A stretch of DNA of 64,000 bases from Frateuria hangzhouensis (lineage in GTDB: Bacteria; Pseudomonadota; Gammaproteobacteria; Xanthomonadales; Rhodanobacteraceae), in assembly GCF_026410505.1 (NCBI RefSeq), contig NZ_JAPMIU010000002.1, positions 310,001-374,000 on the forward strand, read 5' to 3'. Under the pieces are notes generated by a model. That model searched no databases. It was not told the DNA's origin and saw nothing but the letters and a program-made list of their open reading frames with translations. The translations under genes and the position numbers were made by a program. Below, one piece after another: positions 1 to 8,704 of this stretch. How positions within the stretch are numbered: position 1 is the stretch's first letter; each line of letters starts with the position of its first letter.

Positions 1-24
1 CTCGATATCGCGGTGTCGGTTCAT
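1..24 (-). CDS. start of an unidentified gene running off the left edge
   Basis: On the minus strand an ATG at 24-22 opens a frame (M-N-R-H-R-D-I-E) that continues past the window edge. A clear AGGAGG ribosome binding site lies four bases upstream (29-34), which is the main reason to call it. Only eight codons are visible, so the product cannot be identified. It lies downstream of the GST gene on the same strand, about 90 bases away. Confidence 0.55.
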
Positions 25-113
25 GATGCCTCCTGTGCGTCGAGGCCCCAGCCTGACCGCCACGGCGTGAGCGATGCGTCGAAACGCGGCGCGCGATTCA
101 GGCGTACCTCACG

Positions 114-782
114 CTAACCGAGCGCGTAGTCGCCGCCGCGCTCGAGCGCGCGCCGATAGGCCGGGCGCGCGTGGATGCGCTCGAGCCACGACTGCAGCCG
201 CGGCCGGCTGCCGTCTAGGCCGCCGCGTGCGGTGGCCGCTTCCAGCGGAAAGCTCAGCGCGATATCGGCCACGCTGAACTGCGTGCCGGCGAACCAATCC
301 TGCTTGCCGAGCTCGCCTTCCAGGTAATCCAGGTGCAGCGCGATCTGCGGATCGACGAAGGCGCGCTGTACCTTGGCCGCGATTGCCCGCGCCACCGGGC
401 GGACGAAAAACGGCGCGGGTGCGCTGGCCACGCGTCGGAATACCAGCTTGAGCAGCAGCGGCGGCATCGCCGAACCTTCGGCGTAATGCAGCCAGTAGCT
501 GCAACGGCGGCGTGCGGCGGTGCCGTGGGCGGGCATCAGCGTACCCGCGCCGTAGGTATCGCCGAGGTACTCGATGATCGCGCCGGACTCGGCCAGCACG
601 AGCTCGCCGTCGACGAGCACCGGCGCCTTGCCCAGCGGATGGAGCGCCCGCAGCGCCGGCGGCGCCAGCAGGGTCTTGGGATCGCGCCGGTAGTGTTCGA
701 TGCGGTAGTCGAGCCCGAGCTCCTCCAGCAGCCAGAGGATGCGCTGGGAGCGCGAGTTGTCGAGATGGTGGACGGTGATCAT
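114..782 (-). CDS. glutathione S-transferase family protein
   Basis: A 222-residue cytosolic protein of normal GST length. The N-terminal thioredoxin-like domain (about 1-80) starts M-I-T-V-H-H-L-D-N-S-R-S-Q-R-I-L-W, and the conserved cis-proline/glutathione-binding stretch 'GKAPVLVDGELVLAESGAI' lies near residues 52-70. The rest is the all-helical C-terminal domain. The Ser in 'LDNSRSQR' is the likely catalytic residue by position, as in theta/beta-like bacterial GSTs. The substrate is unknown; detoxification by glutathione conjugation is the family role. It stands alone on the minus strand, separated from the upstream gene by a palindromic repeat. Confidence 0.9.
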   Translation of the reverse strand: MITVHHLDNSRSQRILWLLEELGLDYRIEHYRRDPKTLLAPPALRALHPLGKAPVLVDGELVLAESGAIIEYLGDTYGAGTLMPAHGTAARRRCSYWLHYAEGSAMPPLLLKLVFRRVASAPAPFFVRPVARAIAAKVQRAFVDPQIALHLDYLEGELGKQDWFAGTQFSVADIALSFPLEAATARGGLDGSRPRLQSWLERIHARPAYRRALERGGDYALG

Positions 783-911
783 CCGGCCATCTGAGCGGAT
801 CGGCGTCAGCGGCGCAAGCGCGAGGCGGTCCGGCGGCCGATAGCTTCGACGACCGCGTCGAGAAGCGGAAGGCGGTCAGGCGGGTGGCGGCTTGCCGCGT
901 CCCCTGTAGCA

Positions 912-972
912 GCCCGCTTGCGGGCGATGCTCTTCGCTCGGCGTGGACGAAACGCATCGCCCGCAAGCGGGC
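912..972. repeat. REP-like palindrome, family A copy 1
   Basis: Two perfectly complementary 19-base arms (912-930 and 954-972, starting GCCCGCTTGCGGGCGATGC) flank a 23-base loop. The same arm design, with the variable core GCCCRCTYGYGGGCGATGC, recurs at about 15591, 29749 and 32479. It lies between two minus-strand genes. These look like Xanthomonadales/Pseudomonas REP-type intergenic elements; no transposase of the RAYT type is in the window. Confidence 0.8.
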
Positions 973-993
973 TTCCACAAGTTGCCCTCGGCG

Positions 994-1911
994 TCAGAAG
1001 ATTTCGGCGACGCAGCACCGCAGGCTGCCGCCGGCCTTCTCGATTTCGTCCAGCTCGACCGCGCCGATGCGGAAACCCCAACCGGCCAGCGCCTGGCGCT
1101 GCGGCTCGGTCAGCGCCGTCGCCGCCGCCGTGCTCATCCATACCCGATCGTCGGCCAGCGCGATCGCGTTGCCGGCGAAGGCCCGTTTCTGCGCCGGCGT
1201 AAGCCGCAGCGCACGCTCGCCATAGGCGGTAGCGATCGCCCGCGGCACCGCCGGGTCGGCGAAGCCGTCCGGCGCCACGATCGCCGCGCGGCCGGCCAGC
1301 AGCGCCAGCACCACATTGGTGTGGTATTCGCCCGCGGCGAGTGGAAAACAGAATGTCAGGCGCAAGCCGAATGCCTCGTGCATGGCGCGTGCGCCGGTCT
1401 CGTCGCAACGCTCGGACAGGCCGCAGTAGCCGACGCCGCGGGCGCGGTCGATCACCAGCGCGCCGGTGAGCTCGGCCACGCAGTCGTCGCGGCCGGACAG
1501 GTCGACTTCCTCGTAGCCGAGCACCTGGGCGAAGAACCCGCGCACGTCGCGCCGGGCCGCCTCGCGCTGCCGTACCGCGTGGCGCATGCGGCCCACCACC
1601 AGCCGGCCGGGCGCGGTGGCGAACACGTTGTTGGGAAACACCGCGTCGGGCGTGCTGGCGTCGCCCGGGAAGGTGACCACCGGGCAATCGGCGCGCAACG
1701 CCTGCGCCAGCGCCGCGTGCTGGGCCAGCGCGCGCAGCGGGTCGACGCTGTCGGCCAGGTCCATGTAGCGGTTGTCGCTGGCCGATTCGGCAGCCAGCGC
1801 GAACTCCGCTGGCGCCAGCAGGAAAGCCGCGCGCGCCGTGGCGCGGGCACCCGGCAGCGGCGACAATGCGGCAAAGGCCTCGAGGAAGGCGTCGGGCGAG
1901 GTGGTGATCAC
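994..1911 (-). CDS. amidinotransferase-fold hydrolase (CtlX/DDAH-like)
   Basis: A 305-residue protein of the guanidino-group-modifying pentein superfamily. Visible landmarks are 'FPNNVFATAPG' near residue 91, 'GEYHTNVVLALL' near 193 and the C-terminal 'GGSLRCCVAEIF', whose Cys pair holds the predicted nucleophile. The end pattern resembles citrulline-utilisation hydrolases and dimethylarginine dimethylaminohydrolases rather than arginine deiminase, which is longer. The start is a GTG at 1911-1909; no in-frame ATG lies upstream. The substrate (arginine, citrulline or methylated arginine) cannot be settled from sequence. The MFS gene just upstream on the same strand ends 27 bases away, so the two could be cotranscribed. 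Confidence 0.8.
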   Translation of the reverse strand: MITTSPDAFLEAFAALSPLPGARATARAAFLLAPAEFALAAESASDNRYMDLADSVDPLRALAQHAALAQALRADCPVVTFPGDASTPDAVFPNNVFATAPGRLVVGRMRHAVRQREAARRDVRGFFAQVLGYEEVDLSGRDDCVAELTGALVIDRARGVGYCGLSERCDETGARAMHEAFGLRLTFCFPLAAGEYHTNVVLALLAGRAAIVAPDGFADPAVPRAIATAYGERALRLTPAQKRAFAGNAIALADDRVWMSTAAATALTEPQRQALAGWGFRIGAVELDEIEKAGGSLRCCVAEIF

Positions 1912-1938
1912 GGCAGGCTCCTGGCAGCACCGGCCATG

Positions 1939-3195
1939 TTAAAGCGTCCTGGCGGTGGCCTCTTCGGCCTGTCCGATCGCCTCCGCTTCGAGCTGCAACC
2001 GCTGGCGCCGGCGCAGGCCCGGGAACATCGCCATCCACAGCCCCACCACCAGCAGCGTGCCGACGCCACCGACGACCGCGGCGCCCACCGCGCCCAGCCA
2101 CGCGGCGACCAGGCCCGACTCGAACTCGCCCAACTGGTTGGAGGTGTTGATGAAGATCGAGTTGACCGCGTTGACCCGCCCGCGCATGGCATCGGGCGTG
2201 TCCAGCTGCACCATCGAGCCGCGGATCACCATGCTGACCATGTCGAACGCGCCGCCGGCGAACAGCGCCACCAGCGACAGCCATATCCATGACGACAGCG
2301 CGAACGCGAGCGTGGCCACGCCGAAGCCCGCCACCGAGGCGAACATGATCATGCCCACGCGCCGGGTCAGGTCGTGCCGCGCCAGCCAGAACGACATCAA
2401 CAGCGCGCCCACCGCCGGCGCCGCGCGCAGCAGGCCCAGGCCCCACGGGCCGGTGTGCAGGATGTCCTTGGCGAAGATCGGCAACAGCGCGGTGGCGCCC
2501 CCGAACAGCACCGCGAACAGGTCCAGCGAGATCACGCCCAGCACGTCCTTGCGCTCGCGGATGAAATGCACGCCGGCGAACAGCGACTTCAGCGTGGCCG
2601 GCTCGCGCTTGGGTGGGTTTTGTTCGTAGCGCAGCAGCGCCATCAGCGTGGCGGCGACGAGGTACAGGCCCGCAGCCGTGGCATACACCACGCCGGGGCC
2701 CGCCACGTAGAGCAGGCCGCCCACCGCCGGCCCCAGCACCATCGCCATCTGGAACGCCGAGCCGCTCACCGCCACCGCGCGCGGCAGGATCGCCGGCGGC
2801 ACCAGCGCCGGCAGCAGCGAGGCCATCGAGGGCGACTCGAACGCCTTGGCCGTACTGATCACGAAGACGAGCGCGAGGATGCCCAGCTCGTCGATGCCAC
2901 GGCTGAAGCTCAAGCCGGCCAGTAGGACGATCGCGCACCATTCGACGATCTGCCCGGCCAGCACCACGCGCCGGCGCTCGAGCTGGTCGGCCACGTGTCC
3001 GGCCGGCAGCGCCAGCAGCACCGAAGGGAGGAATTGCACCAGGCCGATCAACCCCAGGTCCAGCGCGCGGCCGGTGATCGCATAGATCTGCCAGGCCACC
3101 GCCACCGAGAGCATCTGGAAGCCGAAGCCCGAGGCGATGCGGGCGAACCAGAACTGCACGAAGGCGCGGTGTTGCAGCAGCGAATCGGTGGGCAT
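1939..3195 (-). CDS. MFS transporter, EntS-like
   Basis: A 418-residue polytopic inner-membrane protein of the MFS_3/enterobactin-exporter type with about 12 predicted membrane segments. 'GHVADQLERRRVVLAGQ' near residue 60 is the MFS loop 2-3 motif, and 'RGRVNAVNSIFINTSNQLGEFESG' is a hallmark of EntS-like carriers. I chose the ATG at 3195, which gives 'MPTDSLLQHRAFVQFW', because the further N-terminal extension of the open frame is rich in repeat-like sequence and lacks membrane character. The substrate is unknown. It lies upstream of the amidinotransferase-fold gene on the same strand. Confidence 0.85.
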   Translation of the reverse strand: MPTDSLLQHRAFVQFWFARIASGFGFQMLSVAVAWQIYAITGRALDLGLIGLVQFLPSVLLALPAGHVADQLERRRVVLAGQIVEWCAIVLLAGLSFSRGIDELGILALVFVISTAKAFESPSMASLLPALVPPAILPRAVAVSGSAFQMAMVLGPAVGGLLYVAGPGVVYATAAGLYLVAATLMALLRYEQNPPKREPATLKSLFAGVHFIRERKDVLGVISLDLFAVLFGGATALLPIFAKDILHTGPWGLGLLRAAPAVGALLMSFWLARHDLTRRVGMIMFASVAGFGVATLAFALSSWIWLSLVALFAGGAFDMVSMVIRGSMVQLDTPDAMRGRVNAVNSIFINTSNQLGEFESGLVAAWLGAVGAAVVGGVGTLLVVGLWMAMFPGLRRRQRLQLEAEAIGQAEEATARTL

Positions 3196-3378
3196 GAGGA
3201 ATCCCGGGGACGAGGCGGGATTATCGCCGAAGGGCAGGTGCGAGGAGCTCCGAGTTCGAGCCCCCCGTTTTACCGGGGAAGGTGCCGGCAGGCGATGGGG
3301 CAACCTCGCCAGAAACTTCACAAGCACTTGCCCGCCCCCACCCTAGCCTCGTCCCATCGCCGCAGCGGGAGACCCGCC

Positions 3379-3681
3379 ATGGGCCGCCAGGCCGAACACG
3401 TCTACACCGACCAGTCCACCATCGCCCGCTTCAACGGCATGGTCGAGCACCTGCAGAACGGCGCGCGGGTGCGCCTGCACCTGGCCGACGGCGAAACCTG
3501 CGAAGGCGTGGTCGCCGCCCGCCCGACCGTGCAGGAGTTCTTCGACGGCGACGGCAACGAGGGCAGCAACGGCGTGGTGCATCTGGAGCAACTGGGCACG
3601 TCGGAATGGCGGCGCTACATCTGGTTCGACCAGATCGAGCGCATCGAGCACCTGGATTCGGACGCGCAACTGCGCGCCTGA
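3379..3681 (+). CDS. DUF3247 family protein (Sm-like fold)
   Basis: A 100-residue soluble, acidic protein starting M-G-R-Q-A-E-H-V-Y-T. 'VRLHLADGETCEGVVAARPTVQEFFDGDGNEGSNGVV' matches, from memory, the DUF3247 family of Xanthomonas, one member of which was solved as an Sm-like small beta-barrel. The function is unknown. The longer open frame upstream is out of keeping with the family and overlaps the MFS gene start, so I used the ATG at 3379. It converges with the acyltransferase gene. Confidence 0.65.
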   Translation: MGRQAEHVYTDQSTIARFNGMVEHLQNGARVRLHLADGETCEGVVAARPTVQEFFDGDGNEGSNGVVHLEQLGTSEWRRYIWFDQIERIEHLDSDAQLRA

Positions 3682-3736
3682 GTCGCTCCGGACGCAGGCG
3701 CCCGCCGTGTCCGGCGAGCGCCCCGCGGCGGGCGGA

Positions 3737-4930
3737 TCAGGCCAGATCGTCGGCCAGTGCCGGTACGGCCCGGGTTTGCGGCGGCACGCGTGGTGCCGTT
3801 TCCAGGCCGAACAGCGGGCGCAACCAGCGGCTCGGGCGAATGACGGCGTGGTGCAGCACCGCGCAACCGACGATGGTAGCGAGCAGGATCAGCACTGGTT
3901 CCAGCATCGGCCCCAGCCCCAGGGGCATCAGTTGCCAGGCGGCCAGCAGCAGCACGCTCTGGTGCAGCACGTACCACGGGTAGACCGCCTCGCGCGCGTA
4001 CGGAAGCCAGCGGAACGGTCGGTTCAGGTAGGCATGGCCCCAGCCCAGCACCGCGACGATGGCGCTCCACAGGTAGGCATAGCGGGCCGCGTGCACTCCC
4101 CACCAAAGCGCCGTCGGGGTCGCGTCGGGGAGCCAGGTGATACCGGCCAGGTAGACGCCGAAGCAGCCGAGCGCGAGCGGCAGCGAGAGGCGGCGCAGCC
4201 GCGCCAGCTCCTTCCACAGGCCGGCGTCGGTACCCAGCAGGTAGCCGTAGAGGAACATCGTCGCGTAGATGGCATGGGCGTACCAGTCGTCGATCAGCGC
4301 GCCGGTGATCGGGTAGCGCGCGGCCAGCAGGCGGTCCCAGGCGAACAGCGGCACCGCCGGCACCAGCAGCAGCGCCGGCCCGCGCAGCCTGAGCACCACC
4401 GCGCGGACGCGCTGGCCCAGGCGCGATTCCAGCACCGGCAGCAGGCCCAGCAGCAGCATCGTGTAGACCCACAGATAGGGCAGGTACCACAGGTGGTTCC
4501 AGGTGACACCGAACTGCCAGCCGGTGAACGCGCCCGCCGGCCAGGGGCCGCCGCTCCAGTAGCGCAACAGGAACCGGCCGAAGCCCGGCTGCACCAGATG
4601 GTTGGCCAGGCCCTGCACGTACGGCTGGATCGGGATCACCACCAGCATCCCGAAGCCCAGCGGCAACAACAGCCGCAGGCTGCGCTTGCCCATCAGCCCC
4701 AGCACGCCGCCGCGGCGGCGCATGAACGTCACCGCCAGGCCGGAGATCAGGAACAGCAGCTCCATCCGCCAGCGGTTGAGGAACAGCATCGGGTACTGCA
4801 GCCACCCGGCAAGGTGGCTGCTCTTGAGGTGGAAGTCCCAGTCGGCCACGTACAGCATGGCGGCGTGGTAGAGGATCAACAGGCCGAAGGCCAGCACGCG
4901 CAGGGCGTCGATGTCGTGGCGGCGGTTCAT
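3737..4930 (-). CDS. acyltransferase family 3 membrane protein, OpgC-like
   Basis: A 397-residue membrane protein with about ten predicted helices, the usual size for acyltransferase_3 proteins such as OpgC/MdoC. It opens with 'MNRRHDIDALRVLAFGLLIL' followed by Y-H, the conserved arginine/histidine pattern at the first membrane segment. 'RWRMELLFLISGLAVTF' near residue 55 is also typical. Family members O-acylate exported glycans or other extracytoplasmic acceptors; the acceptor here is unknown. The start at 4930 excludes a low-quality upstream extension. It is divergent from a LytTR regulator 145 bases away, which may control it. Confidence 0.82.
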   Translation of the reverse strand: MNRRHDIDALRVLAFGLLILYHAAMLYVADWDFHLKSSHLAGWLQYPMLFLNRWRMELLFLISGLAVTFMRRRGGVLGLMGKRSLRLLLPLGFGMLVVIPIQPYVQGLANHLVQPGFGRFLLRYWSGGPWPAGAFTGWQFGVTWNHLWYLPYLWVYTMLLLGLLPVLESRLGQRVRAVVLRLRGPALLLVPAVPLFAWDRLLAARYPITGALIDDWYAHAIYATMFLYGYLLGTDAGLWKELARLRRLSLPLALGCFGVYLAGITWLPDATPTALWWGVHAARYAYLWSAIVAVLGWGHAYLNRPFRWLPYAREAVYPWYVLHQSVLLLAAWQLMPLGLGPMLEPVLILLATIVGCAVLHHAVIRPSRWLRPLFGLETAPRVPPQTRAVPALADDLA

Positions 4931-5016
4931 GGCGCGGTTCCAATGGCGGAGGGGGCGCCAGTGTTCGCCCCGACCGGGCCCACGGCACGGCCGTAGTGAC
5001 CATGCGGGGGCGTGCG

Positions 5017-5045
5017 GGGACGAACGGCGGACCGCCGGGACGAAC
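5017..5045. promoter_or_regulatory. candidate LytTR operator: two direct repeats 20 bases apart
   Basis: The nonamer GGGACGAAC occurs at 5017-5025 and again at 5037-5045, exactly 20 bases (two helical turns) apart. A near-copy in inverse orientation (GTTCGCCCC) lies at 4962-4970. LytTR proteins typically bind paired 9-base direct repeats on one face of the helix, and this pair sits in the divergent promoter region of a LytTR gene. That it is the binding site is inference. Confidence 0.5.
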
Positions 5046-5075
5046 CGCGGCGGCGCCCGTGCGTAGAATTGGCGC

Positions 5076-5942
5076 ATGACCCCGCCGCCCGTTCCGGACT
5101 TCTTCCAGCGCTGGCGCCGGCCCATCGAGGTCGGCGCCTGGATCGGATTTTTCGTCCTGAACGCGCTGTTCAACAGTTTCAATTCGACCGTCGACCATCC
5201 CGACGTCGCGGCCTGGGAGCCGTGGGTGTGGGAATGGACCAGCGCGCTGGTCATGTTGTGCCTGCTGCCGGCGGTGATCGCGCTGGAGCGGCGCTGGCCG
5301 ATCCGTTTCGATACCTGGCGACGCAACCTGCCGCTGCACGCGCTGGCGAGCGTGCCGTTCAGCCTCATCCACGTGGGCGCCATGGGCGGCCTGCGCCGGC
5401 TGGTCTACCTCGCGCTGGGCGGGCACTACGAGCAGGGTCCGTGGTGGTTCGATTTCGGCTACGAGTATGTCAAGGACGTCCGCAGCTACTTCGTGATCGT
5501 CGGCGCGCTGGTGCTGTACCGCCTGTGGCGGCTGCGCCAACGCGGCGAGGCGCGGCTGCTGGCCGCGCCTGACGAGGGGCCGCCGGTGGAGCCGGTGGAG
5601 CGGCCCGAACGGTTCCTGGTGCGCAAGCTGGGCAAGGAATTCCTGGTGTCCGCGCGTGAGATCGAATGGCTGCAGGCAGCCGGCAATTACGTCAACCTGC
5701 ACGTGCGCGGGCGCGATTACCCGCTGCGCACGACCATGGCGGCGATCGAGGAGCGGCTGGATCCGGGCCGCTTCGTGCGCGTGCATCGCAGCTATTTCGT
5801 CAATCTGGACTACCTGTCCGAGATCGAGCCGCTCGATACCGGCGATGCGCGGCTGAAGCTGCGCGACGGGGCGATCGTTCCCTGCAGCCGGCGCTACCGG
5901 GCGCAGTTGCGCGAGCGTTTCGGCGAGGCGGCGCCGGCCTAG
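5076..5942 (+). CDS. membrane-anchored LytTR transcriptional regulator
   Basis: A 288-residue protein with four predicted membrane helices (about 18-36, 52-70, 86-104, 137-151) followed by a C-terminal LytTR DNA-binding domain (about 180-283). The LytTR signature is clear: 'FLVRKLGKEFLVSAREIEWL', 'AAGNYVNLHV', then 'FVRVHRSYFVNLDYL'. There is no receiver domain, so the signal is likely sensed at or in the membrane. It is divergent from the acyltransferase gene, with a pair of spaced direct repeats between them, suggesting control of itself and that gene. Confidence 0.88.
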   Translation: MTPPPVPDFFQRWRRPIEVGAWIGFFVLNALFNSFNSTVDHPDVAAWEPWVWEWTSALVMLCLLPAVIALERRWPIRFDTWRRNLPLHALASVPFSLIHVGAMGGLRRLVYLALGGHYEQGPWWFDFGYEYVKDVRSYFVIVGALVLYRLWRLRQRGEARLLAAPDEGPPVEPVERPERFLVRKLGKEFLVSAREIEWLQAAGNYVNLHVRGRDYPLRTTMAAIEERLDPGRFVRVHRSYFVNLDYLSEIEPLDTGDARLKLRDGAIVPCSRRYRAQLRERFGEAAPA

Positions 5943-6027
5943 CGGACTTCCTGCAGCGAGGCCTGCGCTTGCGCCGTCCGCCCGTGCGTCCCACGCTAGG
6001 GCCTTCCCCTTGCCTGGAGAGCACCCG

Positions 6028-6738
6028 ATGAAGTTGCCCTTCCATCCTTCCGTGGCCGTGCTGTGCGGTGTGCTGGCCGTGGCCGGTTGCAACTCGCCGG
6101 ATCAGGCGGCCCAGGCCCCCGCAGCCTCGGCGCAGGACGACGCGGCCGCGCGCAAGCTCGACACCTACCGCCAGCTGCTGCGCATCCACAATGACGAGAT
6201 GTCGGTGACCATGGGCCACGACATCCTCGACCGCTACCCCGGCAGCGCCGCCGCGAAGGAAGTGCAGCAGACCCTGCCGCAGATCGAGAAGCGCTGGAAG
6301 ACCGAAAGCGAAAAACGCCGCCTGGACGCGTTGTGGCTTTACCAGGTATCGCCAATGCAGGGCGGCACGCAGTCGACCGCCACGATCTATTCCAGCCAGC
6401 CAGGTGGCAACGACCGCGTGCGGCTGGTGCTGCGCCGGCACACCGACTGGGGCCAGAACGTGTTCCTGTACGGCGGCGGGCATGGCTTCGTCTGCCGCGG
6501 CAACTGCACCATCCACGCCACCTTCGATGGCAAGGCGCACGGCATCAAGGCGTTCGCGCCCTCCACCGGCGAACCGGCGCTGATGATCCGCGACGACGAC
6601 GATTTCATCGCGCGGATGAAGGAGGCCAGGAAGATCACCATGGATGTCACCCTGGTCGACGGCGAGAAGAAGCAGACGCTGGTCTACGAAGTGGCCGGCT
6701 TCGATCCGGCCAAGTGGAAGGGCCTGCCGAAGAAGTAG
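6028..6738 (+). CDS. predicted lipoprotein of unknown function
   Basis: A 236-residue protein with a signal peptide ending in a lipobox (V-A-G-C at about residue 20), so an envelope lipoprotein. The mature part starts with a Pro/Ala/Gln-rich linker, then a helical stretch with 'MGHDILDRYPGSAAAKEVQ', and a beta-rich C-terminal half with 'NVFLYGGGHGFVCRGNCTIHATFDG'. No named family was recognised. I took the second in-frame ATG (6028) because it starts directly at the signal peptide. A second lipoprotein gene follows 68 bases downstream. Confidence 0.75.
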   Translation: MKLPFHPSVAVLCGVLAVAGCNSPDQAAQAPAASAQDDAAARKLDTYRQLLRIHNDEMSVTMGHDILDRYPGSAAAKEVQQTLPQIEKRWKTESEKRRLDALWLYQVSPMQGGTQSTATIYSSQPGGNDRVRLVLRRHTDWGQNVFLYGGGHGFVCRGNCTIHATFDGKAHGIKAFAPSTGEPALMIRDDDDFIARMKEARKITMDVTLVDGEKKQTLVYEVAGFDPAKWKGLPKK

Positions 6739-6806
6739 GGCGGGTACACCGGCCCGGCGCCGGCGCGTTGGAAGTCGAGGCGGTCCGATCCGGAAGGAGA
6801 AACACC

Positions 6807-7238
6807 ATGTCCCTGAAACACACCCTGCTCGCCGGCGCCGCCATGGCGCTGGTCGCCGGCTGCGCCAGCGCCCCCCACGGGCAACGCCCGGCCCAGCGGC
6901 AGGCGGCCTACGCGGCGGCCGCCGGCGCGCCCGTCAACAACTTCCGGTTCTTCACGCCGCTGTGGTCGTGGGAGCCGCTGGGCACCGATCAGGTCGTGAT
7001 CTACACCAAGCCGAAGGAAGCCTGGTTGCTGGACGTGCCCGGCTGCACCGAGCTGCCGTACGCCCCCGCCATCGGAGTGACCTCGAACCTCAACCAGGTG
7101 TCGATCAACTTCGACAAGGTGGTCACCGGCCGCAACCAGCTGCGCTGCACGATCCAGCAGATCCGGCCGGTCGACCTGGGCAAGCTCGAGGCGGTGCAGC
7201 AGGAGCAGCGGCAGATCGAGGCCGAGCCGCGTCAGTAG
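6807..7238 (+). CDS. DUF6491-like small lipoprotein
   Basis: A 143-residue protein with signal peptide and lipobox (L-V-A-G-C, Cys near residue 19). The central segment 'FFTPLWSWEPLGTDQVVIYT' followed by 'AWLLDVPGCTELPYAPAI' resembles the DUF6491 family of Xanthomonadales, whose function is unknown. A good GGAGA ribosome binding site lies just upstream of the ATG. The C-terminal end is Gln/Glu-rich and may be a short helix. It likely shares a transcript with the lipoprotein gene upstream. A large palindrome follows at its 3' end. Confidence 0.7.
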   Translation: MSLKHTLLAGAAMALVAGCASAPHGQRPAQRQAAYAAAAGAPVNNFRFFTPLWSWEPLGTDQVVIYTKPKEAWLLDVPGCTELPYAPAIGVTSNLNQVSINFDKVVTGRNQLRCTIQQIRPVDLGKLEAVQQEQRQIEAEPRQ

Positions 7239-7248
7239 TCTTGACCAT

Positions 7249-7328
7249 GCGCCCCGTAGGGTGGGCTTCAGCCCACCGGCTCCTGCCCTTCGGGTGGCCG
7301 GTGGGCTGAAGCCCACCCTACGGGGCGC
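7249..7328. repeat. perfect 31-base palindrome, family B copy 1
   Basis: Arms at 7249-7279 and 7298-7328 are perfectly complementary over 31 bases, with an 18-base loop. The core is GTAGGGTGGGCTTCAGCCCACC. It lies between convergent genes (the DUF6491-like lipoprotein and the diiron protein), where it could act as a bidirectional transcription stop or processing signal. Other copies are at about 34707, 49934 and 52339. Confidence 0.85.
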
Positions 7329-7334
7329 GGCGTG

Positions 7335-8156
7335 TCAGTTCAGGAACAACCGCTCCGCCAGCTTCGCCAGCGGCTTCTCCAGCGCCCCCTGCAGCCGCGG
7401 CGGGAAATCCAGCGGCTTGAGCAGCATCTTCACCGTCATCTCCGCCGGGATGTGCCGCCGCAACAGGTTCTGTGCCTTGCCGGCGACTTTGCGAAACGCT
7501 TCGCGGTCGCCCTTGTGTTGCGGGTAGCACTGTTCGAACACGTGGCGCAGCGCGATGTCGCTGTCTTCGCTGCGAATCTCGTTGACCCGTTTCAACACCG
7601 CGCGGAACACCTTGTAGCGGCCCAGCCCCTCATGCTCGCGGTAGCGCCGGAAGTGCTGGTAGAAATACTTGAAGTGGCGCACCTCGTCGCTCTTGATGTG
7701 ACCGGTCAGCTGCTTGAGCACGGGCTCGTCGGTGATCTCGTGCAGCGCGCGATACAGGCTCGCGGTGCCGGTCTCGACCACGCAGCGCGCGGCCAGTTCC
7801 AGCCCGCGGCTGTCTTCCAGCTGCTCGGCCGTGCACACCGCGCCGTATTCGGTCCAGAACGCGGCGAAGCCCCTGTCCCAGTCGAACTCCGGCCATACCG
7901 CGCGCACGTAGGCGGCCAGCGCGCGGCCATGCTGCAGTTCCTCGTGTTCCCAGTGCTGGCTGAGCCAGGTCTGCAGCTCCTCGTCGCCGCTGAAATGCGC
8001 GACCAGGTTCTGCGTGTAGAGGTCCGAACCGCTTTCGACGAACGAGGAGCTGCACAGCAGCAGGAACAAATCCTCGTTGTGGCGCACCTGGGCGCGGTCG
8101 ATCCGGTCCAGGTCGAGGCTTTCCAGCATCCAGGGCAGGGAGGGGACGTAGCTCAC
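7335..8156 (-). CDS. ferritin-like diiron protein
   Basis: A 273-residue helical soluble protein. Two E-x-x-H motifs typical of diiron four-helix bundles are visible: 'EHEELQH' near residues 71-76 and 'KSDEVRH' near 155-161, with further helix-borne Glu residues (such as E129). The overall layout is closest to the acyl-ACP desaturase/ferritin-like superfamily, but the substrate is unknown. The start is a GTG at 8156; no upstream ATG fits. It stands alone and converges with the lipoprotein genes. Confidence 0.8.
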   Translation of the reverse strand: MSYVPSLPWMLESLDLDRIDRAQVRHNEDLFLLLCSSSFVESGSDLYTQNLVAHFSGDEELQTWLSQHWEHEELQHGRALAAYVRAVWPEFDWDRGFAAFWTEYGAVCTAEQLEDSRGLELAARCVVETGTASLYRALHEITDEPVLKQLTGHIKSDEVRHFKYFYQHFRRYREHEGLGRYKVFRAVLKRVNEIRSEDSDIALRHVFEQCYPQHKGDREAFRKVAGKAQNLLRRHIPAEMTVKMLLKPLDFPPRLQGALEKPLAKLAERLFLN

Positions 8157-8272
8157 GCGGGCATCCAGTGGGGGCGCGGCATGAAGCGCGCGCGTAACGA
8201 AGGGATGACAGACAGCATAAGGCGTCGTGACGCCCCCGGATTAACCCCGCCCCACCCGCCGGACGGCGATGC

Positions 8273-8689
8273 CTAGCGCACCACCGTCACCGGCACGTGC
8301 GCGCGGGCCAGCACGTCGGCGGAGACCGAACCGAGCAGCCAGCGCGCCAGCGTGCCGCGTTCGGTATGCCCGATCACGATGTGATCGATGCCGTGCTGCT
8401 CGACCTGGCCGAGCAGCACGTCGCCCGGGCTGCCGTGGGTCACCTCCACGTCGACCAGGTCCCTGGCATCCGGCGCCATGGCGATCAGCTCGTCGAGCAG
8501 TTCCTGCGCGCGCTGCGCGCTGGAGTCGGCCATCATCAGCGTGCAGGCGTCGGCGCCGCCCTCGGTCACCTGCAGCACCGACACCACCCGCACGCGGCCC
8601 TGGCCGCAGCGCGCCAGCGCGATGGCGGTATGGAAAGCCTGTTGCGAGGAAGGCGAACCGTCGTAGCCGACCAGCGAATACCTGAACAT
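8273..8689 (-). CDS. universal stress protein, UspA family
   Basis: A single-domain UspA protein of 138 residues, the normal size. It begins 'MFRYSLVGYDGSPSSQQA' and ends with the ATP-binding-type glycine pattern 'GHTERGTLARWLLGSVSADVLARAHVPVTVV' (G-x2-G-x9-G-S), pointing to the nucleotide-binding subclass. The role is cytosolic stress resistance in general. A 22-base alternating purine-pyrimidine tract lies 16-37 bases upstream of the start. Confidence 0.92.
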   Translation of the reverse strand: MFRYSLVGYDGSPSSQQAFHTAIALARCGQGRVRVVSVLQVTEGGADACTLMMADSSAQRAQELLDELIAMAPDARDLVDVEVTHGSPGDVLLGQVEQHGIDHIVIGHTERGTLARWLLGSVSADVLARAHVPVTVVR

Positions 8690-8704
8690 GGCGCGTCTCC
8701 GTTT

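Noticed and set aside
3615-6092. An 825-codon minus-strand frame
   Set aside because: It crosses the acyltransferase in another frame and the LytTR gene in antisense; both real genes have clear family motifs.
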